Positions 51,701 through 59,709 of a stretch of 64,000 bases of DNA are shown here, in pieces. The stretch is from the NCBI RefSeq assembly GCF_010868145.1, contig NZ_JAAGUY010000016.1, positions 1 through 64,000 on the forward strand, given 5' to 3'. Under the pieces are notes generated by a model, which saw only the letters and a program-made list of their open reading frames with translations, was not told where the DNA came from and searched no databases. Each line of letters begins with the position of its first letter. Position 1 is the first letter of the stretch. The position numbers and the translations under genes were made by a program. The DNA comes from Nocardia cyriacigeorgica (GTDB lineage Bacteria > Actinomycetota > Actinomycetes > Mycobacteriales > Mycobacteriaceae).

Positions 51701-54700
51701 CGCATCGATCTCACCGAGTTCGATGCGCAAACCGCGGATCTTCACCTGGAAATCGCTGCGGCCCAGGTATTCCAGTACCAAGGTCGAGTCCACACCGCGC
51801 ACCCAGCGCACCATGTCCCCGGTCCGGTACATCCGTTCACCCGGCCCACCGGACGGGTCCGCGACGAAACGCGCGGCGGTCAAGGCGAACCGGTTGAAGT
51901 AGCCACGAGCCAGTGCGGGTCCGGCCAGATACAGCTCACCTGCCACACCCACCGGGACCGGCCGTAACCAGGTATCCAGCACCAGCGCCGACGCTCCACG
52001 GATCGGCCCGCCGATGGTGATCGGTTCACCCATGACGAGTTCGGCGGGCCCGGTGGCCCACACACTGAACTCGGTCGGCCCGTACACGTTCACCATCCGC
52101 CGACCCGGCGACCATCGCTGCACCAGCTCCGGAGTCGCCGCCTCACCGGCCACGGCCAACAGCCGCAGCTCGGGCAGGCCGGTGGGTTCCATGGTCGCAA
52201 GGGCGGAGGGTGTGATCACCGCATGGGTCACCGCCTGCGTGCGCAGCAGACGCTGGAGTTCGCTGCCGCCGTACACATCCGGCGGCGAGACGACCAGCCT
52301 GGCACCGGCACTGTGTGCCATCACCAGTTCCGATACCGACGCGTCGAAGCTCGGCGACGCGACCTGCAACACCGAGGCGGACGGGTCGATGCCGAGCGAT
52401 TCCCGTTTGCCCGCCGCGAGATTCGCGATGCCGCGATGGCTGACGAGGACCGCCTTTGGCTTGCCGGTCGAGCCGGAGGTATAGATCAGATACGCGGTCT
52501 GGTCCAGGTCGATCGGGCCGCCGCGCTCCGCATCGGTGATGGGTGCGGCGGAGACGGTCATGGCGCGCCGCATGGTGTTGAGATCGTCGAGCAGCAGCCA
52601 GTCGATGCTGGCGGGCAATGTCGCACCGATCTCGGTCACGGTCACGCCGATCGGCGCTTTCGAATCGGTGAGCATGTGCTCGATCCGTTCCACCGGATGG
52701 CTCGGATCCAACGGCACGAACGCCGCACCGGTTTTCGCCAGCGCCCACACCGCGACCACCGATTCCAGGGACCGTGTGAGGGCGAGGACCACGAACACCT
52801 CGCGGCCGATCCCGCGCCGCAGCAGTACCCGTGCGAACCGATTCGACCAGGCATCCAGATCGCCGTAGGTCATGGTGAGCTCACCGGCATCGACCGCGAC
52901 GGCGGCACTGTCGAGGCGGGCGCCGTCGGCGAGGATCGCCGGCAGTGGCCGCTGCGGCGCCGACGGCGGGCCCGATACCGGTGCGAGTTCGGCCAGTTCG
53001 GCGTCATCGCAGTAGCCCAGCCGTGCCACCGGCATCTGCGGATCGTCGGCGAGCTGGGTGAGCAGCCGCACGAAACGACCCAGCAGCGGACGGGCGGCGC
53101 TCGCATCGAGTTGATCGGCGAGGTACTTCAGGGTGATGCGCAGCGAATCGCGTCCGTCGATCCCACGCAACGGGATCACCATCAGATTCAGCGGATAGGG
53201 CGTGGCATCGGTCCCCGCCACATCGAGCACCCGCATCCCGGCGATGTCGAGGGCCTGCGACAGCGCCTCCCGATCGATCGGATAGGACTCGAAGACCGCG
53301 AGCGTGTCGAACAGTTCCGGCAGGCCGACGGCCTGGTGGATCGCGGCGAGCCCGACGTGCTGATGGTCGAGCAGACGCGCCTGATCGGATTGCACGCGGG
53401 CGAGCAACCCGGCCACGGACTCACCGGGCTCGAACCGGACCCGGACGGGCAGGGTGTTGATGAACAACCCCACCATGTCCTCGACCCCCGCGAGTTCGGG
53501 CGGCCTGCCCGACACCGTCCCGCCGAACACCACATCCGTGCGCCCGGTGAGCATGGCGAGCAGCATCGCCCACGCCGCCTGCACCATGGTGTTCACCGTC
53601 GCTCCGCAGGCACGGGCCGACGACTCCAGGTGCGCGAGGGTCCGCGCGGTGAGTTCGATGGAGATCTCGGCGGTGTCGGTGGATTCGATATCGGCCAGCG
53701 ACGCGACAGCGCGAGTCGGCGTATCGACGCCTGCGAGATAGTCCGACCATGCGGCGACCGATGCGTCCTGGTCCTGATCGGCCAGCCAGGCCAGGAATTC
53801 GCGGTAGGAATGCGCGGGCGGCAACGCGGTGGTGTCGCCGGAGGTGACATAGAGCGTCAGCAGTTCGCGCACCAGCAGCGGGGTCGACCAGCCGTCCAGC
53901 ACCAGGTGGTGATTGGTCATGATCAGGCGGTAGGCGTCGGGTGCGGTATGGATCAGAGTGAAACGCAGCAGCGGTGGGCTGGTGAGGTCGAAGCGGGTGT
54001 TCGCGTCGAGGGCGATGAGCCGATGCAATTCCCGGTGCAGTTCGGTGTCCTCGGTGGTTCCGGTGAGATCGACCTCCTGCCAACCGATCTCGGCGGCGCC
54101 GAGCACGAGCTGACGCGGGCCGTCGTCGGTTTCGGTGAACGCCACCCGCAGGTTCTCGTGCCGATCGACCAGCGCTTGCGCCGCACTACGCAATCGGGCG
54201 GCGTCGACGGTGCCCGCGAGGGTGAGCAGCGACTGCACGGTGTAGCCGTCGGCGGTATCGGAGTCGTATCTGGCGTGGAAGAGCAGACCGTATTGCAGCG
54301 GCGACAACGGCCATACGTCGACCAGGTCGGGATAGCGCCGCTCCCATGTGTCGATCTGCGATTGCGTGACGACGGCGAGGTCGAAATCCGACGGCGAACG
54401 CCCACCGGAGCCCGCGGTCTCGGCGTGGGCGACCAGAGCCCGCAGCGCGGCGGTCCAGTGTTCGGCGAGCTCCCCAACGTCGTCCGCGTCCAGCAGGCGG
54501 GTGGCGTAATCCCAGGTCACCTCGAGTCCGCTGTCGGTCATGACGGCATTGATGTCGACCACGGCGGGCAGTGGTGCGCGGTCGTCCTGAGTTGCGGCGA
54601 ATCGGCGCGGCAACCATGGGCCCGTGTCGCCGGAGGCGGCCCGGCCGAGGTAGTTGAAGCCGAACTGCGGTTGCGGCGCCGGCTCGAGCACTATCGCGGC

Positions 54701-57700
54701 CTCGGGATTCAGATGGCGCAGCATCCCGTAGCCGACACCCTTGTCCGGTATGGCTCGCAACTGTTCCTTGGTGGTCTTCACGGCCGCACCGGCCGCCGCA
54801 CCACCGGCGAACGCGTCGTCGAGATCGATACCGGCCAACTCGATGGCGACCGGATAGATGGTGGTGAACCAACCGACCGTGCGCGCGACATCGGCGCCCG
54901 GCAGGACCTGCTCGACCCGGCCGTGCCCTTCCAGGGTGATCAGCGTGCCGGTCCTGGCCCGCCAGCGGCACACGGCCATCGTGAGCGCGGCGAGCAGTAC
55001 ATCGTCGGCGCCGCAATGGAAACGGTCGGGCACGGTGGTCAGCGCCGGGTCGGCGATCTCGCTGGGGACGGTCGTCTGCCATCGGCCCTGTGATGCGACG
55101 ACGTCGAGGACCGGGTCGAGTGCTCGACTGCCGATCACCGGGTCGGAAGTCGACAGAATGCGTTGCCATACGGGCAATTCGGCCGCCCGATGCACGGCCT
55201 GCTCGGTGTGCGCGTGGGCCCAGCGCCGGAACGAGGTCCCGACCGGTGCCAGCTCACCGCCCGCGGCGGCGATCGCCAGATCCGGCAGCAGGATCCGCCA
55301 GGAGATGCCGTCGGTGACGAGGTGGTGCAGCACCAGCCAGCACAACGGATCAGCATCCTCACCTTCGATGAGGACGAAACGCGCGACGACACCCGCTTCG
55401 GGATCGAGCTGATCGGCCGCATGCTGGAGTGATCCCTCGCAGGCGGCTTCCGGATTCGGCCCGGCATCGACGACCTCGATCAGCGCATCGACGTCGACCG
55501 AACCAGGCTCGGAGACAACCCATTCCCACGTCGCGCCATCGGAACGCAGCGACGACCGGAGCACATCGTGCCGATCGATGACGGCCCGCACGGCAGAACG
55601 CAGCTGTTCTCGCGCGAACCCGGCAGGTAGTCCGATGAGTACGGCCTGCGCGAAGCGGCCCCAGGTCGGTCCCTGGGCGAGCATCTCCCGCACGATCGGC
55701 GTGAGTTCCACCGCCCCGACCCCGCCACCGGGCAGCTCCTGCACCGCCTCCGCCCGCACATCCGTGGCCACGGCGGCCAACGCGGCCACCGTTTTTCGTT
55801 CGAACACATCGCGCGCGCTGAAACCAAGTCCCGCGGCCTTGGCCCGCGATACCAGCTGGATCGACACGATGCTGTCGCCACCGAGGGCGAAGAAACTGTC
55901 GTCGACCCCCACGGCGTCCAGCCCGAGCACCTCGGCGAACAATGCCGCGAGGGTGTACTCCGCCGGTGTGGACGGCTCCCTTCCTGCCGTCACCCCGGCA
56001 CTGAAATCCGGTGCGGGCAGCGCCTTTCGATCAACCTTGCCCAACGGGGTGAGCGGAACACGGTCGAGAACCATGATTACCGCGGGCACCATATAGGCGG
56101 GAAGTGTCCGGCCAACGGCCGCACGTAGGGCCTCCGGATGGGTGTCGGCATTCGGCGCCATCACCACATACGCCACCAGTGCGGTAGCTCCGGAAGGGGT
56201 TTCGGAGCCGAGGGTCAGCGCGAACTCGACATCGGGTTGCCGTTGCAGCGCGTCGTCGATCTCACCGAGCTCGATCCGGAACCCGCGGATCTTGACCTGG
56301 AAATCGCTGCGGCCCTGATACTCCAGCGCATACCGCCCCGCCACCTCGATCCACCGCACCAGATCACCGGTGCGGTACATCCGCTCGCCGGAGGAATAGG
56401 GATCGGCGACGAACCGGCTCGCCGTCAGACCGGTACGACGGTGATAGCCCCGCGCCACACCCGGACCCGCGAGATACAACTCGCCGACCGCGCCCGGCGC
56501 GACCGGACGCAGCCAGGGATCGAGCACCACCGCGCGGACCGCGCGCGCCGGGGCGCCGATGGTGACCGGCGCGCCCGGTGTCATCGGTTCGGTGAGAGTC
56601 GCGGTGATAGTGGTTTCGGTCGGCCCGTAACCATTGATGAGGGCGCGGCCCGTCCAGGCCTGCGCCAGCTCCGGCGGGCAGGCGTCACCGCCGACAACGA
56701 CGGTGCGCAGCTGGGGCAGGGTAGCCGGGTCCAGCGATCCGACCACCGTCGGTGTCACATTGAGATGGGTGACCCCGTGCGTACGCAACACCTCGGCCAG
56801 CTCCTCGCCGGCGAACGCCGAGGGTGGCACGACCACGAGCGTCGCACCCGCGGCGTAGGCGATGAGGATCTCCTCGACCGAAATATCGAAGCTCGGCGAG
56901 ACAGCGTGCGCCACCACAGCATCCGGGCCGACGCTGAATCCCGCGCCGGACCCTGCGGCCAGGTCGGCGAGGCCGCGATGGGAGACCAGCACACCTTTGG
57001 GCAACCCGGTGGATCCCGAGGTGTAGATGACGTAGGCGATCTGATCCGGGTGGATGGATGCATGGCGTTCGGCATCGTCGACCGGCGCGGGGGCCTGCCC
57101 GGCCACCGATTCGGCCGTGGCCGCATCATCGAGCACAAGCCAGTCCACCTGATCGGGCAACCCATCCCGTGCTGCCGCCATCGTGACCCCCGCGACCACG
57201 CCGCTGTCGTCGAGCATGTGCTCGATGCGGTCGACCGGATAGGTCGGGTCGACCGGCACGAACGGTGCGCCGGTTTTCGCGATGGCGAACGTCGCGAGCA
57301 CCGATTCGACCGAACGCGCGATAGCCGTCGCGACACCATGTTCCGGGCCCGCACCCGCCGCGATCAGTACCCGCGCCAGCCGGTTGGTGTACTCGTCGAC
57401 CTCGCGGTAGGTCATGCGCGTCGCGCCGCCGACGAGCGCCACGGCGTCCGGATCACGCATTACGGCGAGCAGCTCGGGGAGCGTGCGGGTCCGCCCACCC
57501 GCCGGGCCGCGCGCGGGCGCGAGCCTGCCGCGCTCGGAATGGGACAGCGCCTGGATCGAGGCCAACCTCGCCTCGGTTCCTGCCGCGAGGAACCGCTGCA
57601 GGAACAGCAGGAACCGTTCGTGCTGGTCCGCCAACTCGGAATCGCTGTACAGGTTCGCATTGGCCTGGAAATCGATGTGGGTGCTCTCCCCGCCGACACC

Positions 57701-58891
57701 TGGATACAGGTTGACGAACAGGTCGTCGATCAACCCCGAGGTGAGCACATGCAGCCTGCCGACGACGGCGCCGAGCGCGATCCTGGTGTCGGCCATCATC
57801 AGGTTCACCGTCGGCCCGAACGACACGGCCTCATCCATGGACCAGCCGAGATCGCGGATGATGTCCTCCTGCCGGTAGCGCTGCCGTCGCAGCGCACCGG
57901 TCAGCTCGCTCTGCGCGGCCAGGATCGCGGCGCCGACGGTCATCGTCGGCGGCAGGGTCAGGCGCAGCGGGACGACATTGGCGATCATGCCGCCCGACCG
58001 TCGCAGGGCGGCGGTGATGCGCGCGGAGACCGGCAAACTCAGCACCACCTCGGGCGCGCCGGTCATCGCCGCCAGGTAGGCGGCGAACGCGGCGACCACC
58101 GTCGGCGCCATCCCGGAGCCCGCCGCCTCGGCGACATCATCCAGCTGTGCGGACGTCTCGGCGGGCAGCGCGCCCGCGACCCGCGTCGGATGTGCGTCGA
58201 CGTCGGCTGTCCGCCCGGCCAGATTCACCGGGTCTGCCATGCCTGCCAGGTGCTCGCACCAGTAGTCGCGGTCGGCGGTGAACCGATCCGAGCTGCGGTA
58301 GGCCAGATCGGCGTCGACAATCTTTCGGAGGTCCTGCGCCTTGGCCTGCGGCGGCTGTTTGTCCTCGATCGCCGCGTTGTAGAGCTCGGCGGTGCGTTGC
58401 ACCATCGCCAGCGCACCCATGCCGTCGAGCACGATGTGGTGGATCCGCGAATACCAGAACCAACGATCGTCGCCCAACCGCAGCATCGCCATCCGCACGA
58501 GACGGTCGCGAGCCAGATTCAGCGGCGCGGAGTACTCGGCGACCATCCAGGCATGCGCCGCCGCCTCCGGGTCCGGTTCCCTCCGCAGATCGAGTTCGAT
58601 GATGCTGTCGTCCAGCGTGGCGTCGACGACCTGGAACGGATGCCCGTCGACCTCGACCAGCCGCAGATACCCGGTACCGAACTCGCGCCCCGCCTGCCGG
58701 GCGGCGGCGGCCAGCGCAGTCGCGTCGACCTGCCCGGCCAGTTCGATGTACTGGGCGATGGAGATCGGTGTCTCGCCCGCGACATGCTGGGCGAACCAGA
58801 TACCGCGCTGCGCGGCCGAGAGCGGGAACGCCTCGGCGGGCAGGCCGGTGTCGGTGTCGGTGTCGGTGGGTGACGGTGATGGCTGTGGCAT
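45719..58891 (-). CDS. NRPS 2: trimodular synthetase C-A-T-E-C-A-T-C-A-T-E-TE
   Basis: A 4390-residue synthetase. Module 1: starter-type C (HH at 151-152, HHIVLDGMG), A (YTSGSTG from about 623), T (S1007), E (HHLVTDGISW, second H 1190). Module 2: C (HHLVLDGWS, H1662), A (from 2137), T (S2524). Module 3: C (HHISADGFS, H2714), A (from 3203), T (S3592), E (HHLAIDAVSW, H3787). Thioesterase about 4120-4385 with S4218 (GWSFGG). Expected product: capped D-L-D tripeptide released by hydrolysis or cyclisation. Hand-read specificity residues (DIETVGGITK, DASTAAVVWK, DAFTAALIWK) gave no confident amino acid. ATG 58891 is used (AGGA upstream); a longer frame to 59038 has no support. First gene of the operon with the DrrABC-like exporter. 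Confidence 0.95.
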   Translation of the reverse strand: MPQPSPSPTDTDTDTGLPAEAFPLSAAQRGIWFAQHVAGETPISIAQYIELAGQVDATALAAAARQAGREFGTGYLRLVEVDGHPFQVVDATLDDSIIELDLRREPDPEAAAHAWMVAEYSAPLNLARDRLVRMAMLRLGDDRWFWYSRIHHIVLDGMGALAMVQRTAELYNAAIEDKQPPQAKAQDLRKIVDADLAYRSSDRFTADRDYWCEHLAGMADPVNLAGRTADVDAHPTRVAGALPAETSAQLDDVAEAAGSGMAPTVVAAFAAYLAAMTGAPEVVLSLPVSARITAALRRSGGMIANVVPLRLTLPPTMTVGAAILAAQSELTGALRRQRYRQEDIIRDLGWSMDEAVSFGPTVNLMMADTRIALGAVVGRLHVLTSGLIDDLFVNLYPGVGGESTHIDFQANANLYSDSELADQHERFLLFLQRFLAAGTEARLASIQALSHSERGRLAPARGPAGGRTRTLPELLAVMRDPDAVALVGGATRMTYREVDEYTNRLARVLIAAGAGPEHGVATAIARSVESVLATFAIAKTGAPFVPVDPTYPVDRIEHMLDDSGVVAGVTMAAARDGLPDQVDWLVLDDAATAESVAGQAPAPVDDAERHASIHPDQIAYVIYTSGSTGLPKGVLVSHRGLADLAAGSGAGFSVGPDAVVAHAVSPSFDISVEEILIAYAAGATLVVVPPSAFAGEELAEVLRTHGVTHLNVTPTVVGSLDPATLPQLRTVVVGGDACPPELAQAWTGRALINGYGPTETTITATLTEPMTPGAPVTIGAPARAVRAVVLDPWLRPVAPGAVGELYLAGPGVARGYHRRTGLTASRFVADPYSSGERMYRTGDLVRWIEVAGRYALEYQGRSDFQVKIRGFRIELGEIDDALQRQPDVEFALTLGSETPSGATALVAYVVMAPNADTHPEALRAAVGRTLPAYMVPAVIMVLDRVPLTPLGKVDRKALPAPDFSAGVTAGREPSTPAEYTLAALFAEVLGLDAVGVDDSFFALGGDSIVSIQLVSRAKAAGLGFSARDVFERKTVAALAAVATDVRAEAVQELPGGGVGAVELTPIVREMLAQGPTWGRFAQAVLIGLPAGFAREQLRSAVRAVIDRHDVLRSSLRSDGATWEWVVSEPGSVDVDALIEVVDAGPNPEAACEGSLQHAADQLDPEAGVVARFVLIEGEDADPLCWLVLHHLVTDGISWRILLPDLAIAAAGGELAPVGTSFRRWAHAHTEQAVHRAAELPVWQRILSTSDPVIGSRALDPVLDVVASQGRWQTTVPSEIADPALTTVPDRFHCGADDVLLAALTMAVCRWRARTGTLITLEGHGRVEQVLPGADVARTVGWFTTIYPVAIELAGIDLDDAFAGGAAAGAAVKTTKEQLRAIPDKGVGYGMLRHLNPEAAIVLEPAPQPQFGFNYLGRAASGDTGPWLPRRFAATQDDRAPLPAVVDINAVMTDSGLEVTWDYATRLLDADDVGELAEHWTAALRALVAHAETAGSGGRSPSDFDLAVVTQSQIDTWERRYPDLVDVWPLSPLQYGLLFHARYDSDTADGYTVQSLLTLAGTVDAARLRSAAQALVDRHENLRVAFTETDDGPRQLVLGAAEIGWQEVDLTGTTEDTELHRELHRLIALDANTRFDLTSPPLLRFTLIHTAPDAYRLIMTNHHLVLDGWSTPLLVRELLTLYVTSGDTTALPPAHSYREFLAWLADQDQDASVAAWSDYLAGVDTPTRAVASLADIESTDTAEISIELTARTLAHLESSARACGATVNTMVQAAWAMLLAMLTGRTDVVFGGTVSGRPPELAGVEDMVGLFINTLPVRVRFEPGESVAGLLARVQSDQARLLDHQHVGLAAIHQAVGLPELFDTLAVFESYPIDREALSQALDIAGMRVLDVAGTDATPYPLNLMVIPLRGIDGRDSLRITLKYLADQLDASAARPLLGRFVRLLTQLADDPQMPVARLGYCDDAELAELAPVSGPPSAPQRPLPAILADGARLDSAAVAVDAGELTMTYGDLDAWSNRFARVLLRRGIGREVFVVLALTRSLESVVAVWALAKTGAAFVPLDPSHPVERIEHMLTDSKAPIGVTVTEIGATLPASIDWLLLDDLNTMRRAMTVSAAPITDAERGGPIDLDQTAYLIYTSGSTGKPKAVLVSHRGIANLAAGKRESLGIDPSASVLQVASPSFDASVSELVMAHSAGARLVVSPPDVYGGSELQRLLRTQAVTHAVITPSALATMEPTGLPELRLLAVAGEAATPELVQRWSPGRRMVNVYGPTEFSVWATGPAELVMGEPITIGGPIRGASALVLDTWLRPVPVGVAGELYLAGPALARGYFNRFALTAARFVADPSGGPGERMYRTGDMVRWVRGVDSTLVLEYLGRSDFQVKIRGLRIELGEIDAVLSAIDDVEYAVTIGRTGPAGTTVLVSYVLPVAGSTLDVEQLRAGVAAELPGYMVPGYIVVLDEVPLTPVGKLDRAALPVPDFAAGRRPYLAPRGPVEQAVAEVFAEVLGNDRIGADESFFELGGNSLSATRVVARVNSSLGSTIALRDLFDAPTVAQLSARVVPATDGAGGRFVLAPRIRPDRVPLSPAQQRMWVLNRMDPSSSAYNIAVALRLTGELDLTAMRKALADVVERHESLRTLYPADAEGPRQVIISAEAATPALAVTDTDDGAALRIRIGELTGVGFDITEQPPLRLGLFRLTGTAEPVHVLVLVVHHISADGFSMAPLATDLVAAYSRHRSVPVGGPAMSTPDTGQAPLDVQYADFALWHRELLGAESDPESLAAQQIRYWTDALAGAPDVLDLPADRPRPAVQSMHSADVEVRIDAALHRGLTHLAASHESSLFMVLHAALAALLARLGGNEDVVIGTPVAGRGEQALDRLVGMFVNTLALRTPVDLSAGFGEVLASVRATDLDAFAAADVPFERLVQILDPARSTAHHPVFQVSLSLQNFVEPVLELPGLRVEVQDFQRDTAQFDLMLDLRERLGEGGQDGVHGLLTYATDLFDAETAATLARRWLRLLAAIVADPAVAPADIDILDDAERTALVPMRGPTSSGTTTLARILTESARRYPDRPAVVADGQTRTYQELDADSDRLAQLLAAAGAGPETIVALGMPRSSALLTAIWATAKTGAAFLPVDPKHPVDRIEHMLADSRACLGVTVAAHRPSLPDSTEWLVLDDFPVNEPPGAISTTAEPRPDHPAWVIYTSGSTGKPKGVTVTHHGLADLVEVQREILALDEQSRVLQVASPSFDASIFEALMAFGSGAAAVVAPPDVYAGSPLAELIDAEQVTHLVITPSALATVDATAVSSVRVLAVAGEAVGAELVDRWCATSGRRMLNLYGPAEFTIWATSSAALRPDRPVTIGGPIGGAAVLVLDDRLRPVPAGVAGELYLSGSALARGYHRRPDLTAARFVADPFGAPGSRLYRTGDLARWVRDTAGTLELEYVGRTDFQIKVRGQRVELGEIDAVLTRADGVDVAVTLGVAGPTGSTALAAYLVRAPGTEIDIAQVRAFAADILPSYMVPAAFVILDEIPRTAVGKLDRDALPAPVFAVDDTAYRPPSTPTEQALADVFAELLGRERVGADDSFFALGGDSILAIQLVSRAKLHGIACTPLQVFEHRTVAALAAAADATGPAVALEELPGGGVGELALTPIVRYMIERGGDFDRFAQTAVLELPEGIDRDQLVATLTAVIDRHDMLRCRLRRHGEDWQLSVADAGTIDVGALVHRIEHNAVTDAVDVHEFAVTELDSALHRLDPAAGVVAQFLWLDPVGDAGARTAPGRLIVVLHHLAIDAVSWRILVPDLIAAWAQVRAGTAPVLADTGTSMRRWSHAMTEEAHAERRVAELDYWRGVLAAPDPLIGPRELDPEIDRTDTLRTVEVEVSAEVTGGLLSTLPRLSGGGVNDALLAALALALVRRRARRGTIEDTALIRLEGHGRQEEVVPGADLSRTVGWFTSLYPVRVTLTGIDVDDAFAGGPAMGAALRAVDRTLHAVPDKGIGFGLLRYLNSTTAAQLPQTLPGQIAFNYLGRYSTADIPAGLEGLGWLPTDDLGELPAAEHPDVPLMSTLAVDAVVIGDRLHAVFGYPGALLDRAEVEELAALWVDALGAAAAYAQSPEAQLTEAAPSAAAPTSGLGLDVLLPIRPDGTEPALFCVHPSSGMAWSYLGLAERLRPGRPIYGLQAPDLSGREPSARSIDEFADRYIREIRAVQPDGPYHLLGWSFGGLIAHAMAAKLRTAGQTVGVVALLDADTADIDGDSIERLTPGGFVNSFGSVFGIDNVPADATAREAAELIRERFGGISIIDADTIERMAGSYNASARTRTGYRRPRYDGDILYFSATVDSSDIFGPDGWRPYVTGTIANHDVEITHDEMTTPYALSIIAQVLDTQLGGPQ

Positions 58892-59039
58892 GGAAGTCCT
58901 ACGTTCCGACCGCGCTGTAGCCGACCGAGGCAGTCGCCCCCCGTAGCTACCGCGGTGGTGGTAGTACTCGCCGCGCAGCAACAACACGGCAAGTCCAGTG
59001 TGAACCGGCGCGGCGTGCGCCGTGGGCGTATCGGCCACA
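58892..59039 (-). promoter_or_regulatory. Upstream region of NRPS 2
   Basis: 148 bases holding the presumed NRPS 2 promoter. It contains an imperfect repeat around ACCGCGGT (TAGCTACC..GGTGGTGGTAGTA on the given strand). I find no TTAGG/CCTAA-type iron box. Confidence 0.4.
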
Positions 59040-59075
59040 CTGCGCTACCCGTTTTTCCGGGACCGGGTAGCGCAG
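59040..59075. terminator. Hairpin terminator between the A-domain fragment and NRPS 2
   Basis: A perfect 12-bp inverted repeat, CTGCGCTACCCG (59040-59051) and CGGGTAGCGCAG (59064-59075), around a 12-base loop. It follows the minus-strand A-domain-fragment gene and separates it from the NRPS 2 promoter. Confidence 0.82.
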
Positions 59076-59094
59076 GTGGCGGTGAAACCGCAGA

Positions 59095-59553
59095 TCAGGC
59101 CGATCGTGCGATGACCGCGAAGTCGGCCTCGGTCAGCGGGTCATCGGACCCTGCCAGATAGCGCTGCAGAGTCGAGCGGTCATCGAGGACCAGCCAGTTG
59201 ATCCGGTCGTCGAGCTGCGGCCGCTCCTCCTTGGTGGTGACGCCGATTCCGGTGCCGAAGACCGTCGAGTCGCCGGTGTTCATCGGCATCGGGACACCGC
59301 CGATCTTGACGATGGCGCGTTCGGCGACCACGGCCTCCACCGGCTCGTCGACGGCGATCGCGACGCGGATGCCCGGACCCGCGCCGAGCTGCAGCAGCAG
59401 CCGGGCCAGCCGATTCGACCAGCTGTCGAGCTCGGCGTAGGACAGCGAGACATCGGCGGCCGACACCACAACGGCCTGCGGGTCGACCGCGGCGGGCCGA
59501 GCCACCGGCAGCACGGCGATGTTGTCGGTCTGCGGTGCGGCGGGAGTGTGCAT
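59095..59553 (-). CDS. Stand-alone N-terminal fragment of an NRPS adenylation domain
   Basis: A 152-residue protein equivalent to only the first third of an adenylation domain. It has LSYAELDSWSNRLARLLLQLGAGPGIRVAIAVDEPVEA (A1-A2 region), IVKIGGVPMPMN and a linker like those before the core P-loop (DRINWLVLDD). It lacks YTSGSTG, GYGPTE, TGD and the catalytic lysine, so it cannot activate an amino acid. It has its own GAGGAG ribosome-binding site, ATG at 59553 and a terminator, which argues against simple debris. Closest relatives in the window are NRPS 2 modules. A decayed gene or a regulatory/structural piece are both possible. Confidence 0.75.
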   Translation of the reverse strand: MHTPAAPQTDNIAVLPVARPAAVDPQAVVVSAADVSLSYAELDSWSNRLARLLLQLGAGPGIRVAIAVDEPVEAVVAERAIVKIGGVPMPMNTGDSTVFGTGIGVTTKEERPQLDDRINWLVLDDRSTLQRYLAGSDDPLTEADFAVIARSA

Positions 59554-59709
59554 GCTGTCGATCTCCTCGGGAGCGAAATGGAAGGCGCTGTTCTTTGTTC
59601 TTCCACTGTCGCGGTCACGAGGGCGCGGCGGCAGTAACCCAAGGCGCTGGCCCGGGCACTCCGAGGGTGCCGGTTTGCCCACCCCAGGGTGCGTCGACCG
59701 GTCTCGCGG
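59554..59709. other. Intergenic region upstream of the A-domain fragment
   Basis: 156 bases separating the FecB-like gene from the A-domain fragment. I see no iron box and no gene in it. Confidence 0.4.

Noticed and set aside
52223..58873. Two very long plus-strand frames (52223-55093 and 56138-58873)
   Set aside because: Both are shadows of NRPS 2, rich in Arg/Gly/His and lacking domains.
58892..59094. Iron box before NRPS 2
   Set aside because: No TTAGG/CCTAA palindrome is present, so iron control of NRPS 2 cannot be claimed.
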